A stretch of DNA of 64,000 nucleotides, from positions 1 to 64,000 of the forward strand of contig NZ_MKGQ01000016.1 of assembly GCF_001908105.1 (NCBI RefSeq). Reading direction: 5' to 3'. The notes under the pieces were generated by a model. That model did no database searches. It was not told the DNA's origin and was given only the letters and a program-made list of their open reading frames with translations. The DNA is from Xenorhabdus eapokensis (GTDB taxonomy: Bacteria > Pseudomonadota > Gammaproteobacteria > Enterobacterales > Enterobacteriaceae). A program made the position numbers and the translations under genes. This document shows, one piece after another, positions 8,637-17,704 of this stretch. Position 1 is the stretch's first letter. Each line of letters opens with the position of its first letter.

Positions 8637-9221
8637 TTATTCAGTTAAAATTGTTTCAACTGATCCAGGTTGAAATGTCGAATAACCGCGCCAAAATGGA
8701 TCATAAGGGTTGCCATAATAGCTCCACGGCTCCATTCCTACAGCAGGAGGAAAAATCATTCTCTGGGATTCATACCAACGTTTCACTCCCGTAGCATTTA
8801 TCACAACATAATTATACGGACTATTGCCTACCTTCCCTTTTTCAAGACCAGTAATCAAACCGACAACAGTTACATAATGATCTTTAAAATCACTGGGTTC
8901 TAAGAAAGTATTCACGTCAGCATAAACCCGTCCCAAAGAGGGGGCATCCAAACGTGGGGCAGCATTGCTTGCTAGTGGCATGGCGGATATTTCTAATCGA
9001 GTCTGGTTTTTTTCATTCAAGACACTCAGTACTTTGCCACCAAATCTACCTTCATGACCAACATATAACTCAGGCATGTTCTTGACAGAAAGCAGATTTT
9101 CCACCGGTGTTTTAGTAGTTCCTTTAATAACATCAGGAACTGACACACAGCCCATAAGTATCAAGGTTCCCAATAGTGCCATCGCTTGCAGTATGCTTCG
9201 ATAGTGTGTTCCATTGAGCAT
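8637..9221 (-). CDS. Slp-family outer-membrane lipoprotein (YeaY-like)
   Basis: The 194-residue protein has a lipoprotein signal peptide ending in L-I-L-M-G-C, so Cys24 would be lipidated, and no Asp at +2, which favours the outer membrane. The rest matches the Slp/YeaY family. The ATG at 9221 is chosen because GGAGG lies 7 bases upstream; a longer reading would bury the signal peptide behind an extra 19 residues. It lies between tsaB and fadD exactly as yeaY does in E. coli. Function of the family is poorly defined (starvation and acid-stress associated). Confidence 0.85.
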   Translation of the reverse strand: MLNGTHYRSILQAMALLGTLILMGCVSVPDVIKGTTKTPVENLLSVKNMPELYVGHEGRFGGKVLSVLNEKNQTRLEISAMPLASNAAPRLDAPSLGRVYADVNTFLEPSDFKDHYVTVVGLITGLEKGKVGNSPYNYVVINATGVKRWYESQRMIFPPAVGMEPWSYYGNPYDPFWRGYSTFQPGSVETILTE

Positions 9222-9352
9222 AACGCCTCCAACGCAGAAAAATCTTATCAGGCTAACCATCAATTTGGTTAGCCACACTCTAGCCCTTTATACTCATGGA
9301 CACCGCTTTCTGCCACAAGTTGCATGAATTTTATTGACCAGACAGAAGCGCC

Positions 9353-10048
9353 TTAACGACCCGGCAATTTTTTCCATGTCACTTCATTACGTAAATACAC
9401 GGGTTCAGCATATTCAACCGCTGTTGCTTCACCAGCTTCCCACATCTGGATTGCCAGTGGCAGCATATCTTCTGCATGGGGTAAAATAATGTCACTTGCT
9501 GTCAGCGTTAACTGGCTGTCCAATAATTGAGGATAAGCTTTCCATCCTGTTCCAGCAATTGCCCATTCGCCTGACAAGGAACTCATCATCTCTTGCACTT
9601 GCTCAGGTTTCAAAACCGTTTCCGTTTCATCGCCCTGCCATTCACCTTGTGAATTACGAGTGTATCGACCCCAATAGACTTCTCCCATCCGTGCATCAAT
9701 AGCAACCAAAACGTTTGTTGCTCCTTTTAAGCGAAAAACCCCTTGTGCCATTGTTTTCAGGGAGGAAACGCCAATCATCGGTAATTCAGCACCCAATGCC
9801 AGCCCTTGAGCGATGCCAACACCAATCCGTACACCGGTAAAACTGCCCGGCCCACGGCCAAACGCTAACGCATCTAATTGTTGCAGACTCACTCCCCCCT
9901 TTGATAAAACTGCCTGAACCATCGGTAAAATACGTTGAGTATGCTCTCGTGGGGAAATTTCAAACTGTGCCTCAATAGCACCTTCATTCCAAAGCGCAAC
10001 CGAACAGGCTTCAGTTGCGGTATCAATAGCTAAAATTCGCGTGGACAT
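9353..10048 (-). CDS. tsaB: tRNA threonylcarbamoyladenosine protein TsaB
   Basis: The 231-residue protein is an ASKHA-fold partner of TsaD in t6A37 tRNA modification. The N-terminal [14 protein letters not shown] and the [13 protein letters not shown] segment at about residues 64-75 are characteristic. Length equals that of E. coli TsaB (YeaZ). It is downstream of yoaA and upstream of the Slp-family gene on the same strand, the conserved enterobacterial order. Confidence 0.95.
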   Translation of the reverse strand: MSTRILAIDTATEACSVALWNEGAIEAQFEISPREHTQRILPMVQAVLSKGGVSLQQLDALAFGRGPGSFTGVRIGVGIAQGLALGAELPMIGVSSLKTMAQGVFRLKGATNVLVAIDARMGEVYWGRYTRNSQGEWQGDETETVLKPEQVQEMMSSLSGEWAIAGTGWKAYPQLLDSQLTLTASDIILPHAEDMLPLAIQMWEAGEATAVEYAEPVYLRNEVTWKKLPGR

Positions 10049-10125
10049 GCCTTAACTCCGGCAAGATATAGAATCTAAAACAAGGAGCTATACTACCATA
10101 GCCCCACCATCATCACCCCGACATT

Positions 10126-12045
10126 TTATGACTCAGGCCGCGGTGGGCGCGATTTCAGAAACGCAATCGCTTTTGATAAATCACGGGTACGGGAAGCGGG
10201 GGGCAGGCTATTTAGAAAAACCTCACCGTATGGACGCAACACTAATCGATTATCACAGATGACCACAACACCATAATCGTCAATATCACGGATCAGGCGC
10301 CCAACCCCCTGCTTTAAATCAATCACAGCATCGGGAAGCTGGACTTCGTGAAAAGCATCCCCACCTTTAAGCTGGCAATCTTCGATACGGGCTTTAAGCA
10401 AGGGATCATCCGGCGCAGTAAATGGTAATTTATCAATAATAACACAGGATAATGCATCACCTCGGACATCCACCCCTTCCCAAAAACTGCCAGTCGCCAC
10501 CAGCAATGCATTACCCGCAGAGATAAATTGTGCCAGCAGTTGTGTCTTACTTGTTTCTCCCTGCACCAATACCGGCAATGTCATATTGGCACGAAACTCT
10601 TCTGCCAAACTGCGCATCATTTGGTGAGAAGTACAGAGGAAAAAACAACGCCCTTTATTGCTTTCAATCAAAGGCTTCAGCATACGAGCCAGCCATTTGG
10701 CACCACCATTTTGGTTAGGCGATGGTAAATGACGCGGAACACATAATAACATTTGATGTTGATAATCAAATGGACTCGGCAGGAGTAATGTTTGGGCTTG
10801 TTTCAGCCCTAAACGTTCAGTGAAATGATTTAACTGTTCATTGACCGACAATGTTGCTGACGTAAAAATCCAACTACCCGATTGTTCACGGATCATCTCA
10901 CTGAATTTGTCAGCGACAGATAACGGTGTCAGTGCCAGCAAAAAATGCCGTCCATAACTTTCAAACCAATAGCTGTAATTGGGTATGCTGACATCAATCA
11001 GACGTTTAAGGCGATTGCGGTAAACCGTTGCCCGTTCAAAAGCCGCATCCAATATGGCTGAACGCCCCAAAGAGAGCTTCATCACGTCATAACAAAGCTC
11101 AAGGGCATCATCTAACCGTACTAATGAACGCTGAACTTGCTGCTGTTGCAAAGCTTCACGAAGATTACCTCGATAGCTGTTTTCACCTAATGACAAACGA
11201 AAATCTTGTGCACTTTGGCTGAGACGATCGGCACTTTTTTGCAGTTGTGCCTGATCCCGCACTTCAGTGCGGTAAGCCATGATGATATCCCGCGATAAAT
11301 CCATCAATTGACGGCTACTTAACTGCTGACCAAAGTATTGGCTGGCTATATCAGGGATCTGATGAGCCTCATCGAAAATCACCACATCGGCCTGCGGGAT
11401 TAATTCACCAAATCCGGTATCCTTAACGACCATATCGGCCATAAATAGGTGATGGTTAACAATCACCACATCGGCTTCCAGCGCTTTTCGACGGGCTTTC
11501 AGCACGAAACATTCCTGATAGCGTGGGCAATCACTGCCAAGACAATTGTCATTAGTGCTCGTGATCAATGGCCAAACAGCGCTATCTTCCGCCACTTGAT
11601 GGCAAGTGCTGATATCCCCCTCTTTAGTATGGTCTGACCAATGCTTTAATTTGATGACTTCCGCCAGGATTTCAGCTTCCATCTGGGAATTGCCGATTGA
11701 CTGCTGCTCAAGGCGTTCAAGGCATAAATAATTTGAGCGCCCTTTTAATAGCGCCAGATTGCCTGTAAAACCTAACGCATCAACGATAGTGGGTAGATCT
11801 CGATTGTAGAGCTGATCTTGCAATGCTTTAGAACCCGTAGAAATAATCACCTTTTTACCGGAACGCAAAGCAGGCACCAGATAAGCAAATGTTTTACCCG
11901 TTCCCGTTCCTGCTTCTACGACCAATTGTTGCTGTTTTTTAATCGCAACTGTAATAGCCGAGGACATTTCCCGCTGGGCATCGCGTGGCTTGAAACCCTG
12001 TATGGCTTTGGCTAGTATGCCATTTTTCGCAAAATCGTCTGACAC
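10126..12045 (-). CDS. yoaA: DinG-family ATP-dependent helicase YoaA
   Basis: The 639-residue protein is an XPD/DinG-type superfamily 2 helicase. Walker A (E-A-G-T-G-T-G-K-T) is at ~44-52, the DEAH box in V-I-F-D-E-A-H-Q is near residue 225, and four cysteines for a 4Fe-4S cluster are present (one near 109, then C-x4-C-x5-C around 168-179). Motif VI (Q-G-V-G-R-L-I-R) is near the C-terminus. In E. coli YoaA works with the HolC clamp-loader subunit in repair of stalled forks. It is divergent from yoaB and upstream of tsaB. Confidence 0.95.
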   Translation of the reverse strand: MSDDFAKNGILAKAIQGFKPRDAQREMSSAITVAIKKQQQLVVEAGTGTGKTFAYLVPALRSGKKVIISTGSKALQDQLYNRDLPTIVDALGFTGNLALLKGRSNYLCLERLEQQSIGNSQMEAEILAEVIKLKHWSDHTKEGDISTCHQVAEDSAVWPLITSTNDNCLGSDCPRYQECFVLKARRKALEADVVIVNHHLFMADMVVKDTGFGELIPQADVVIFDEAHQIPDIASQYFGQQLSSRQLMDLSRDIIMAYRTEVRDQAQLQKSADRLSQSAQDFRLSLGENSYRGNLREALQQQQVQRSLVRLDDALELCYDVMKLSLGRSAILDAAFERATVYRNRLKRLIDVSIPNYSYWFESYGRHFLLALTPLSVADKFSEMIREQSGSWIFTSATLSVNEQLNHFTERLGLKQAQTLLLPSPFDYQHQMLLCVPRHLPSPNQNGGAKWLARMLKPLIESNKGRCFFLCTSHQMMRSLAEEFRANMTLPVLVQGETSKTQLLAQFISAGNALLVATGSFWEGVDVRGDALSCVIIDKLPFTAPDDPLLKARIEDCQLKGGDAFHEVQLPDAVIDLKQGVGRLIRDIDDYGVVVICDNRLVLRPYGEVFLNSLPPASRTRDLSKAIAFLKSRPPRPES

Positions 12046-12147
12046 AAACAGTCTCTTTCAATAAAAAATGTGGCAGAATTATGCCAATACTAAGTTGTAA
12101 TAACTACTCAATTCAGCAAAAAACTGGATAAATTAACAGGAGATTTA

Positions 12148-12492
12148 ATGACTATTAAACGCATTGATCCAGATACTCGTTGGTCAGAAGCAGTCGTTCA
12201 CAATGGCACTATCTATTATACCAGCGTGCCAGAACAACTGGATGGTGATATTACAGCGCAAACCGCCGATACTCTGGCAGCCATTGATACCCTGTTACAC
12301 CGTCTTGGTTCAGATAAAAGCAAGATTTTGGATGCTACGATTTTTCTGGCGGACAAAGCCGATTTTGCAGGCATGAACGCTGCCTGGGATGCATGGGTTG
12401 TTGCCGGAAGTGCTCCAGTCCGCTGTACTGTGCAAGCCGCATTGATGGATCCTAACTATAAAGTAGAAATCAAAATTATCGCCGCTTTATAA
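12148..12492 (+). CDS. yoaB: RidA-family protein YoaB
   Basis: The 114-residue protein belongs to the Rid/YjgF superfamily, which removes reactive enamine/imine intermediates. The active-site-type Arg is in P-V-R-C-T-V-Q-A near the C-terminus, and length and sequence follow E. coli YoaB. GGAG stands 5 bases before the ATG. It is transcribed divergently from yoaA, the arrangement also seen in E. coli. Substrate specificity of this subgroup is not known. Confidence 0.9.
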   Translation: MTIKRIDPDTRWSEAVVHNGTIYYTSVPEQLDGDITAQTADTLAAIDTLLHRLGSDKSKILDATIFLADKADFAGMNAAWDAWVVAGSAPVRCTVQAALMDPNYKVEIKIIAAL

Positions 12493-12508
12493 TCTGCGCT
12501 TATCAAAC

Positions 12509-12553
12509 AAACATGGCATTGAATTGAGCAATAACTCATTCAATGCCATGTTT
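12509..12553. terminator. Bidirectional hairpin between yoaB and mdtI
   Basis: A long near-perfect inverted repeat (about 19 paired bases with one bulged T, CAATAA loop) begins 17 bases after yoaB and ends 47 bases before the mdtI stop. It lies between convergent genes and probably ends both transcripts, although the U-runs are short. Confidence 0.6.
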
Positions 12554-12599
12554 AAAAATGCATTTACAAAATGAAATTTAAGGAATGGAGAGTAAAAAA

Positions 12600-12932
12600 T
12601 TAAGCCATCTTAATAATAATCATGCCAATTAATAGCAGCAAAATACCACTCCATCCCTTAAAATTCAGTCGTTGATTAAACATTATCCAGCCAGCCGCCA
12701 CTGTAGCAATAATGCCGAATGCCCCCCATAAGGCATAAGCAACGGAAAGCTCTATCCCCTTCACTGCCTGTGCCAACGCACTAAATGCGCCCAAAACAGC
12801 AACCAGGGATAAGATACCCATCCAAAGGCGCTGAAAGCCATTGGATAGTTTTAATAAAATATTTGCCACAATTTCCAAGACAACAGCCAGAACCAGAAAC
12901 GCGCCATGCCACCATTCAAATTGAGTTAGCAT
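12600..12932 (-). CDS. mdtI: Spermidine export SMR subunit MdtI
   Basis: The 110-residue protein has four membrane helices and the SMR-family [11 protein letters not shown] segment. It closely follows E. coli MdtI (Q-F-E-W start, [11 protein letters not shown]). MdtI pairs with MdtJ in the inner membrane to export spermidine. GGAGG lies 6 bases before the start, which is one base beyond the mdtJ stop, so the two are translationally coupled. Confidence 0.93.
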   Translation of the reverse strand: MLTQFEWWHGAFLVLAVVLEIVANILLKLSNGFQRLWMGILSLVAVLGAFSALAQAVKGIELSVAYALWGAFGIIATVAAGWIMFNQRLNFKGWSGILLLLIGMIIIKMA

Positions 12933-12933
12933 A

Positions 12934-13359
12934 TCATGCCTCCCTGATTTGCTTGTTCGAAACAGGGTTTAATGCTCTTGATGAGTTATTCTTAACTGCA
13001 TGGTTTTTTGTTGTGGTGTTTGAAGCCTGGCCTTGACTCTTTTTCTCTCCCATCTTGATCAAAGCAATTCCGGCTATCAACAATGCTAATCCACCAATTT
13101 TCATCAATGACAGTGATTCGTTGAACCATATCACACTAAAAGTGGTAATAACCAAGATCCCAATACCTTCCCACAGTGCATAAGCCACGCCTAATGCCAC
13201 TTTTTTCACAGCAACTGCCAGTAAAATATAAGAAGTTGTGATCATGGTATACATCACGATCATGCCTGTAAAATCACCCGAAACGCTGGCTTGTTTCATT
13301 GACAGAGTACCAATCACTTCTGTCACTATCGCCAATACAAGAAACACCCAATAAATCAT
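12934..13359 (-). CDS. mdtJ: Spermidine export SMR subunit MdtJ
   Basis: The 141-residue protein has four membrane helices with the SMR motif [11 protein letters not shown]. The start at 13359 (MIYWVF) follows GGAGAG and matches E. coli MdtJ; the upstream in-frame extension adds ten unlikely residues. After the last helix comes a hydrophilic, Asn/Lys/Ser-rich tail of about 35 residues, longer than in E. coli MdtJ (121 residues). It is the first gene of mdtJI. Confidence 0.92.
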   Translation of the reverse strand: MIYWVFLVLAIVTEVIGTLSMKQASVSGDFTGMIVMYTMITTSYILLAVAVKKVALGVAYALWEGIGILVITTFSVIWFNESLSLMKIGGLALLIAGIALIKMGEKKSQGQASNTTTKNHAVKNNSSRALNPVSNKQIREA

Positions 13360-13493
13360 TTTTTCTCTCCTGAACATACTGATAAGCATGCCAAGATATC
13401 AAGCTATAAATGCCAACAAAGTCGGCCACAAATGCAATCACGCAATATCAGAATCAAACTGAATTTTTAGCGAAATATTTTGGCAAATGAAAA

Positions 13494-13573
13494 CTGCCGG
13501 TGAAGAACCGGTTAGTAGGAGAAGACCCTAAAGGGCGCCGCACCAATAGTGCTCACTGGATAAGATAGTTGAG
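13494..13573 (+). other. Unexplained structured leader-like stretch
   Basis: Three consecutive short inverted repeats are seen: CCGGT-N5-ACCGG at 13499-13513, CCC-TAAA-GGG at 13526-13535, and a CCA/AGT...ACT/TGG hairpin at 13543-13559. They are GC-richer than the surrounding ~1.1 kb (13360-14477), which is otherwise AT-rich and empty. They lead directly into a ribosome binding site and a 31-codon ORF. The fold suggests a 5' leader or cis-regulatory RNA on the plus strand, but I match it to no riboswitch class. A minus-strand reading, as leader of mdtJ, is also possible. Confidence 0.35.
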
Positions 13574-13584
13574 AGGAAAAAAAC

Positions 13585-13680
13585 ATGAGTACAACGCTGA
13601 ATTTTATTACTATGTTGAATGTTGACGCTTTTGGCGCTATTCATGGTGTTTTATTCTTTCATCACACGACAACCGTATAA
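13585..13680 (+). CDS. Small ORF, possible leader peptide (31 aa)
   Basis: The ATG is preceded by a strong GAGAGGA nine bases upstream, unusual for chance ORFs in this AT-rich gap. The peptide is hydrophobic in the middle and ends in paired residues (F-F-H-H-T-T-T-V). No downstream gene on this strand begins for 800 bases, so a simple attenuation role is not evident. On the other strand a 38-codon ORF (13528-13644) with a weak ribosome site occupies the mdtJ leader, a position similar to mdtU in E. coli, but I cannot show homology. Confidence 0.3.
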   Translation: MSTTLNFITMLNVDAFGAIHGVLFFHHTTTV

Positions 13681-14477
13681 CTATCGCATGATATACTACG
13701 AATCCTCATTTTAGTAAGTGAATGGCGTATTTCTATCATAGAACATAATAAAAAGCAACAATTTATATTTGGTTCATCAAAATATTTGATTCCGGCTCTA
13801 AACCAAATTCCATGGTACGCCCATAAACATATCCATTTGTAATATTGGAATCATTGATGGTTGGTATTAAAAAGCTGGTACACATTGAAACTTCCCATTG
13901 ATTTAAGGTATGTATGGTAATTATCGTTTGCTGTTATATTTTTTAATTGAACTTTTTTACTTAGATAGGTTTAATTTTAAAATAAAATATTTTTGACAAG
14001 CCATATATTGGCAATAAAAATAACAACACCTGCCTATATTGAATTTATTTTTAAATGACTCTCAGTTTTTGAAAAATTTCATTATTTAATCTATAAGTTA
14101 AATATTTTCACATTAATTTTTATTGCATTACTTTTTGTCTTAAGCTTTGGGGTTAATATTGAAAAACATTATCACAACGCCTTGGAGTCCCCTCACCAAA
14201 ATAGCCATGATGAACCCAACAGGATCCTATAAAAAATGAACAAAATTAACAATATAAACAAAAAGTTATGTTGGAACTCTGTTTTTTTTACAGAAAAATA
14301 GGGATTTTCCTTAAGGCCTTATAATAGTTTAATTATCGTTTAGCTTAATTACATTATAGTTTATTCATATTAAGAAAGTGTCAAAACATGTATAACCTTA
14401 CAGTTTTGTTTTATATCAATATGTAAAATGGCACCAGATTAATATTATATTGTATAAATTTATTTCAGGAGGAACAC

Positions 14478-14729
14478 ATGAAACTCCATCAATTTATTTT
14501 CACTACCATTTTACTGATCACAGCAGGAATGTCACAAGCAGGTACAGTGCAAAAGCAAGTCACATTTGACCCCAGTTGGTGTAAATATTACTGCATGGGG
14601 GAGGCAGATAAAGAATGTGGCGCGAACATGAAATGTTTTCGTTATATATATAAATCATGTATGGATAATTCTGCTGCTGTAGGAAGATGTGCTCGTTGGA
14701 AAACACCGGTTACAGCGGCGAGTATTTAA
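14478..14729 (+). CDS. Small secreted cysteine-rich protein
   Basis: The 83-residue protein has a clear Sec signal peptide (basic M-K-L-H start, hydrophobic core, cleavage after M-S-Q-A at residue 21) and a mature part of about 62 residues with six cysteines, compatible with three disulfides. GGAGG stands 6 bases before the ATG and a strong terminator follows, so it is a well-defined single-gene unit. I do not recognise a family. Its AT-rich island-like position between mdtJI and zwf suggests it is accessory. A periplasmic or extracellular toxin- or inhibitor-like role is only a guess. Confidence 0.75.
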   Translation: MKLHQFIFTTILLITAGMSQAGTVQKQVTFDPSWCKYYCMGEADKECGANMKCFRYIYKSCMDNSAAVGRCARWKTPVTAASI

Positions 14730-14734
14730 ACTGA

Positions 14735-14770
14735 ACATCAACCGGACATTAGTCCGGTTGATGTTTTATT
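14735..14770 (+). terminator. Intrinsic terminator of the Cys-rich protein gene
   Basis: ACATCAACCGGAC pairs perfectly with its complement over 13 bases around an ATTA loop and is followed by TTTTATT. It starts 6 bases after the stop codon. It may also act on zwf transcripts from the opposite strand. Confidence 0.85.
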
Positions 14771-14806
14771 AATGAGTCGCTTAATGTGAGCTAAAGAACA
14801 CGCAGA

Positions 14807-16282
14807 TTATTCAAACTCATTCCATGAACGACCATCGCGGGTAATCATAGCAATAGAAGCTACTGGTCCCCACGTGCCTGCCTGATAAGGTTTCGGGGGT
14901 TCATTATCCGCCGCCCATGCCTCCATAATGGAATCTACCCATTTCCAGGCTTCTTCCACCTCATCACGACGGACAAACAATGCCTGAATGCCGCGCATCG
15001 CCTCCAATAATAACCGTTCATAGGCATCAGCAAGATGCGTCTGGTTAAATGTTTCCGAGAAACTCAGATCCAGTTTGGTCGTTTGCAAACGGTGTTTATG
15101 TTCCAGTCCCGGCGCTTTATTCAGCACTTCAATATCAATACCTTCATCTGGTTGCAAACGGATTGTCAATTTGTTTTGCGGCAATTGCTGGTAGGATTCA
15201 GCAAACAGATTCAGAGAAGGCTCTTTGAAATAGACGACAACTTCAGAGCATTTGGCTGGCAACCGCTTTCCGGTTCTCAGGTAGAAAGGCACACCAGACC
15301 AACGCCAGTCATCAATATCGACACGAATCGATACAAAAGTTTCCGTTTTACTGGCTTTGTTCGCCCCCTCTTCTTCCAGATAACCAGGCACTTTCTTACC
15401 ATGCACAAAACCTGCGGTATATTGTCCGCGAACCGTTTTTTCCCTGACGTTGGTCTGATCAATCCGACGCAATGAACGTAGCACCTTCACTTTTTCATCG
15501 CGAATGCGATCTGCTGTCAGGTCAGCCGGTGGAGACATGGCAATCATCGTCAGGATTTGCAAAAGATGATTCTGGATCATGTCGCGCATTTGCCCTGCCT
15601 GATCGAAATAACCCCAACGCCCTTCGATACCCACTTCCTCAGCAACGGTAATTTGCACATGATCAATCGTGCGATGATCCCAATTATTGACGAAAAGTGA
15701 GTTGGCAAAACGCAGCGCTAACAAATTTAATACCGTTTCTTTCCCCAAATAATGGTCAATACGGTATATTTGTTTCTCATTGAAATATTTTGCAACTTCA
15801 TCATTAATTGCTCTGGAAGAAGCAAGATCTGTTCCCAATGGTTTTTCCATCACAACACGGTTGGGTTCCGTATTCAGCCCCGCGGCACCTAATCCATGGC
15901 ATACTGATCCAAATGTACTTGGTGGCATGGCAAAATAGTGAATAGCCGGTAAGCCATCTTTATCCAGGATTTTTGCCAATTCAGTAAAATGCCCTGTTTC
16001 ATTTACGTCCAAATTACAAAATTCCAGACGCGAACTGAGTTTCTTCCACAATTCTGCGTCTAATTTTTCGGACATAAATGTAACCAGTGCTTCTTCAACA
16101 ACTTTGATATAGGCTTTTTTATCCCAGTCAGCTCGACCAACGCCGATAATTCGGGTATCAGGATGGATATAACCCGCTTTTTCTAACTGATAAAGGGAAG
16201 GCATTAATTTCCGGCGTGCTAAGTCTCCTTTCGCCCCAAAAATTACCAAATTACAAGCCTGAGCTGTAGACGTCACCGCCAT
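14807..16282 (-). CDS. zwf: Glucose-6-phosphate 1-dehydrogenase
   Basis: The 491-residue protein (same length as E. coli Zwf) oxidises glucose-6-phosphate with NADP+, the entry to the pentose phosphate and Entner-Doudoroff pathways. The cofactor motif G-A-K-G-D-L-A is at ~16-22 and the substrate-binding signature R-I-D-H-Y-L-G-K-E at ~178-186. The ATG at 16282 is chosen over an in-frame TTG because AGGAG lies just upstream. It is divergent from hexR, whose product probably controls it through the operator at 16309. Confidence 0.97.
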   Translation of the reverse strand: MAVTSTAQACNLVIFGAKGDLARRKLMPSLYQLEKAGYIHPDTRIIGVGRADWDKKAYIKVVEEALVTFMSEKLDAELWKKLSSRLEFCNLDVNETGHFTELAKILDKDGLPAIHYFAMPPSTFGSVCHGLGAAGLNTEPNRVVMEKPLGTDLASSRAINDEVAKYFNEKQIYRIDHYLGKETVLNLLALRFANSLFVNNWDHRTIDHVQITVAEEVGIEGRWGYFDQAGQMRDMIQNHLLQILTMIAMSPPADLTADRIRDEKVKVLRSLRRIDQTNVREKTVRGQYTAGFVHGKKVPGYLEEEGANKASKTETFVSIRVDIDDWRWSGVPFYLRTGKRLPAKCSEVVVYFKEPSLNLFAESYQQLPQNKLTIRLQPDEGIDIEVLNKAPGLEHKHRLQTTKLDLSFSETFNQTHLADAYERLLLEAMRGIQALFVRRDEVEEAWKWVDSIMEAWAADNEPPKPYQAGTWGPVASIAMITRDGRSWNEFE

Positions 16283-16308
16283 GTTGCATCTCCTCAATTG
16301 CGGGATAT

Positions 16309-16323
16309 TGTAATTTTTTTACA
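16309..16323. promoter_or_regulatory. Putative HexR operator of zwf
   Basis: TGTAATTTTTTTACA matches the TGTAATT-N-AATTACA-type HexR box in its conserved outer halves. It lies 27 bases upstream of the zwf start, a position suited to repression. HexR responds to 2-keto-3-deoxy-6-phosphogluconate. The hexR gene lies 300 bases away on the other strand. Confidence 0.6.
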
Positions 16324-16487
16324 TAATCTGTGGGTAATGTACTCTTTTGGTTATATGCAGTAAACACTGATTATTCATTATTGTACCCACTTACAATATG
16401 GTCAGAATTTATACCAAACAACAACTAGCAACTGAAAATTTACAACGATTAAGAAGTAATCTTACTAAGTTGAAAGTTAGACACTTG

Positions 16488-16569
16488 TCATATTTTCATG
16501 AAAAACCCAATTTATCCGGTTATTACCACTGCCAGCTTTCAATAACAAGTAGTATATTTTCATGAAAAT
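16488..16569. repeat. Two copies of a TTTTCATGAAAA palindrome
   Basis: A palindrome ATTTTCATGAAAA(A/T) occurs at about 16492-16505 and again at 16557-16570, 65 bases apart (about six helical turns). Both lie in the zwf-hexR gap, upstream of hexR. They look like paired operator half-regions for an unknown dimeric regulator acting on hexR. They do not match the HexR box. Confidence 0.4.
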
Positions 16570-16624
16570 GACATAGATTTCTCCTGTTAATGAAATCGTT
16601 AAAACCGAGGTTGAACTTCGTCTT

Positions 16625-17473
16625 ATGAATACACTGGAACGGCTCCAAAATAGTCTTGATGTTTTGAGTAAGTCAGAGAAAAAGGTTGCACAGGTCATCC
16701 TTGCTTCGCCACAGACTGCCATCCATTCAAGCATTGCCACTCTGGCTAAAATGGCGAATGTAAGTGAACCGACAGTTAATCGTTTTTGTCGTCGCCTCGA
16801 CACCAAAGGATTTCCCGACTTTAAATTGCATCTGGCACAAAGCCTCGCCAATGGTACGCCTTATGTGAACCGCAATGTGGAAGAAAGTGACAGCGTCACT
16901 TCTTATACAAACAAAATTTTCGAATCGGTAATGGCAAATCTGGAAACGGTCAAAAGTAACCTGGATATTACAGCAATTAACCGAGCTGTCGATCTTCTGA
17001 CACAAGCCAGAAAGCTCTCTTTTTTCGGTTTAGGAGCATCCGCCGCTGTGGCCCATGATGCCATGAACAAATTTTTTCGCTTCAATATTCCAGTGACCTA
17101 TTTTGACGATATTGTGATGCAACGAATGAGCTGCATAAACAGTACCGAAGGAGATGTTGTCGTATTAATTTCCCATACAGGAAGAACAAAAAGCCTTGTA
17201 GAAATTGCTAAACTGGCCCGCGAGAACGATGCAACGGTGATCGCCATTACCTCAACCGGCTCTCCATTGGCATACGAAGCTACCCTTCCCATCCTGTTGG
17301 ATGTACCCGAAGATACTGATATTTATATGCCGATGGTTTCAAGAATTGCTCAATTAACCATCATTGATGTGTTGGCCACTGGTTTCACACTACGCCGAGG
17401 CTCAAAATTCAGGGATAATTTAAAAAGGGTCAAAGAAGCTTTGCGCAATTCACGGTTTGATAAGCATGAATAA
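16625..17473 (+). CDS. hexR: RpiR-family regulator HexR
   Basis: The 282-residue protein has an N-terminal RpiR-type helix-turn-helix (S-I-A-T-L-A-K-M-A-N-V-S-E-P-T-V-N-R-F-C, residues ~38-57) and a C-terminal SIS sugar-phosphate domain (G-L-G-A-S-A-A-V-A-H-D; S-H-T-G-R-T-K-S). HexR represses zwf and other central carbon genes and is released by KDPG. The zwf-hexR-pykA order is conserved in enterobacteria. It lies between zwf (divergent) and pykA (same strand, 231 bases on). Confidence 0.95.
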   Translation: MNTLERLQNSLDVLSKSEKKVAQVILASPQTAIHSSIATLAKMANVSEPTVNRFCRRLDTKGFPDFKLHLAQSLANGTPYVNRNVEESDSVTSYTNKIFESVMANLETVKSNLDITAINRAVDLLTQARKLSFFGLGASAAVAHDAMNKFFRFNIPVTYFDDIVMQRMSCINSTEGDVVVLISHTGRTKSLVEIAKLARENDATVIAITSTGSPLAYEATLPILLDVPEDTDIYMPMVSRIAQLTIIDVLATGFTLRRGSKFRDNLKRVKEALRNSRFDKHE

Positions 17474-17615
17474 ACCAGAAAATAGACTGTGTTTTTGTTC
17501 ACTATTTATCAACTCTCCAGACTGATAGCATATGTAGACTGTTCCCCATCTGCATATTCGCAGTGCGGAGTTAATAATCAATAAATTAAATGGTTATCCT
17601 ACGGTAATCGAAAAC

Positions 17616-17676
17616 TCATATACCCAATGGATTTCAAGTTACCGCCCAACGGTACGGCAATTTGAAAAACAAAAGG
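17616..17676. repeat. Enterobacterial dispersed palindromic repeat (ERIC-like fragment)
   Basis: The stretch starting TATACCCAATGGATTTCAAG and ending with a roughly complementary CAATTTGAAA resembles the 'ACCCAATAGATTTCAAGTTGC' intergenic repeats that I recall from Yersinia, Serratia, Photorhabdus and Xenorhabdus. The inner TACCG-N4-CGGTA arms form a short hairpin. It sits in the hexR-pykA gap. The family name is uncertain. Confidence 0.45.
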
Positions 17677-17704
17677 GATACTTCATAGGTCAACGGAGTA
17701 ATAC

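Noticed and set aside
8579..8794. 71-codon open frame overlapping the 3' end of the Slp-family gene
   Set aside because: Opposite-strand shadow without ribosome site; the lipoprotein gene is clearly real.
13494..13573. Degraded FMN, cobalamin or manganese riboswitch
   Set aside because: Some bits resemble a riboswitch hairpin (CCGGTGAAGAACCGG, ACTGGATAAGA), but the conserved core boxes are missing and no matching gene follows.
15035..15475. 146-codon open frame on the plus strand inside zwf
   Set aside because: It is antisense to a fully conserved gene, has no ribosome site and codes for no recognisable protein.
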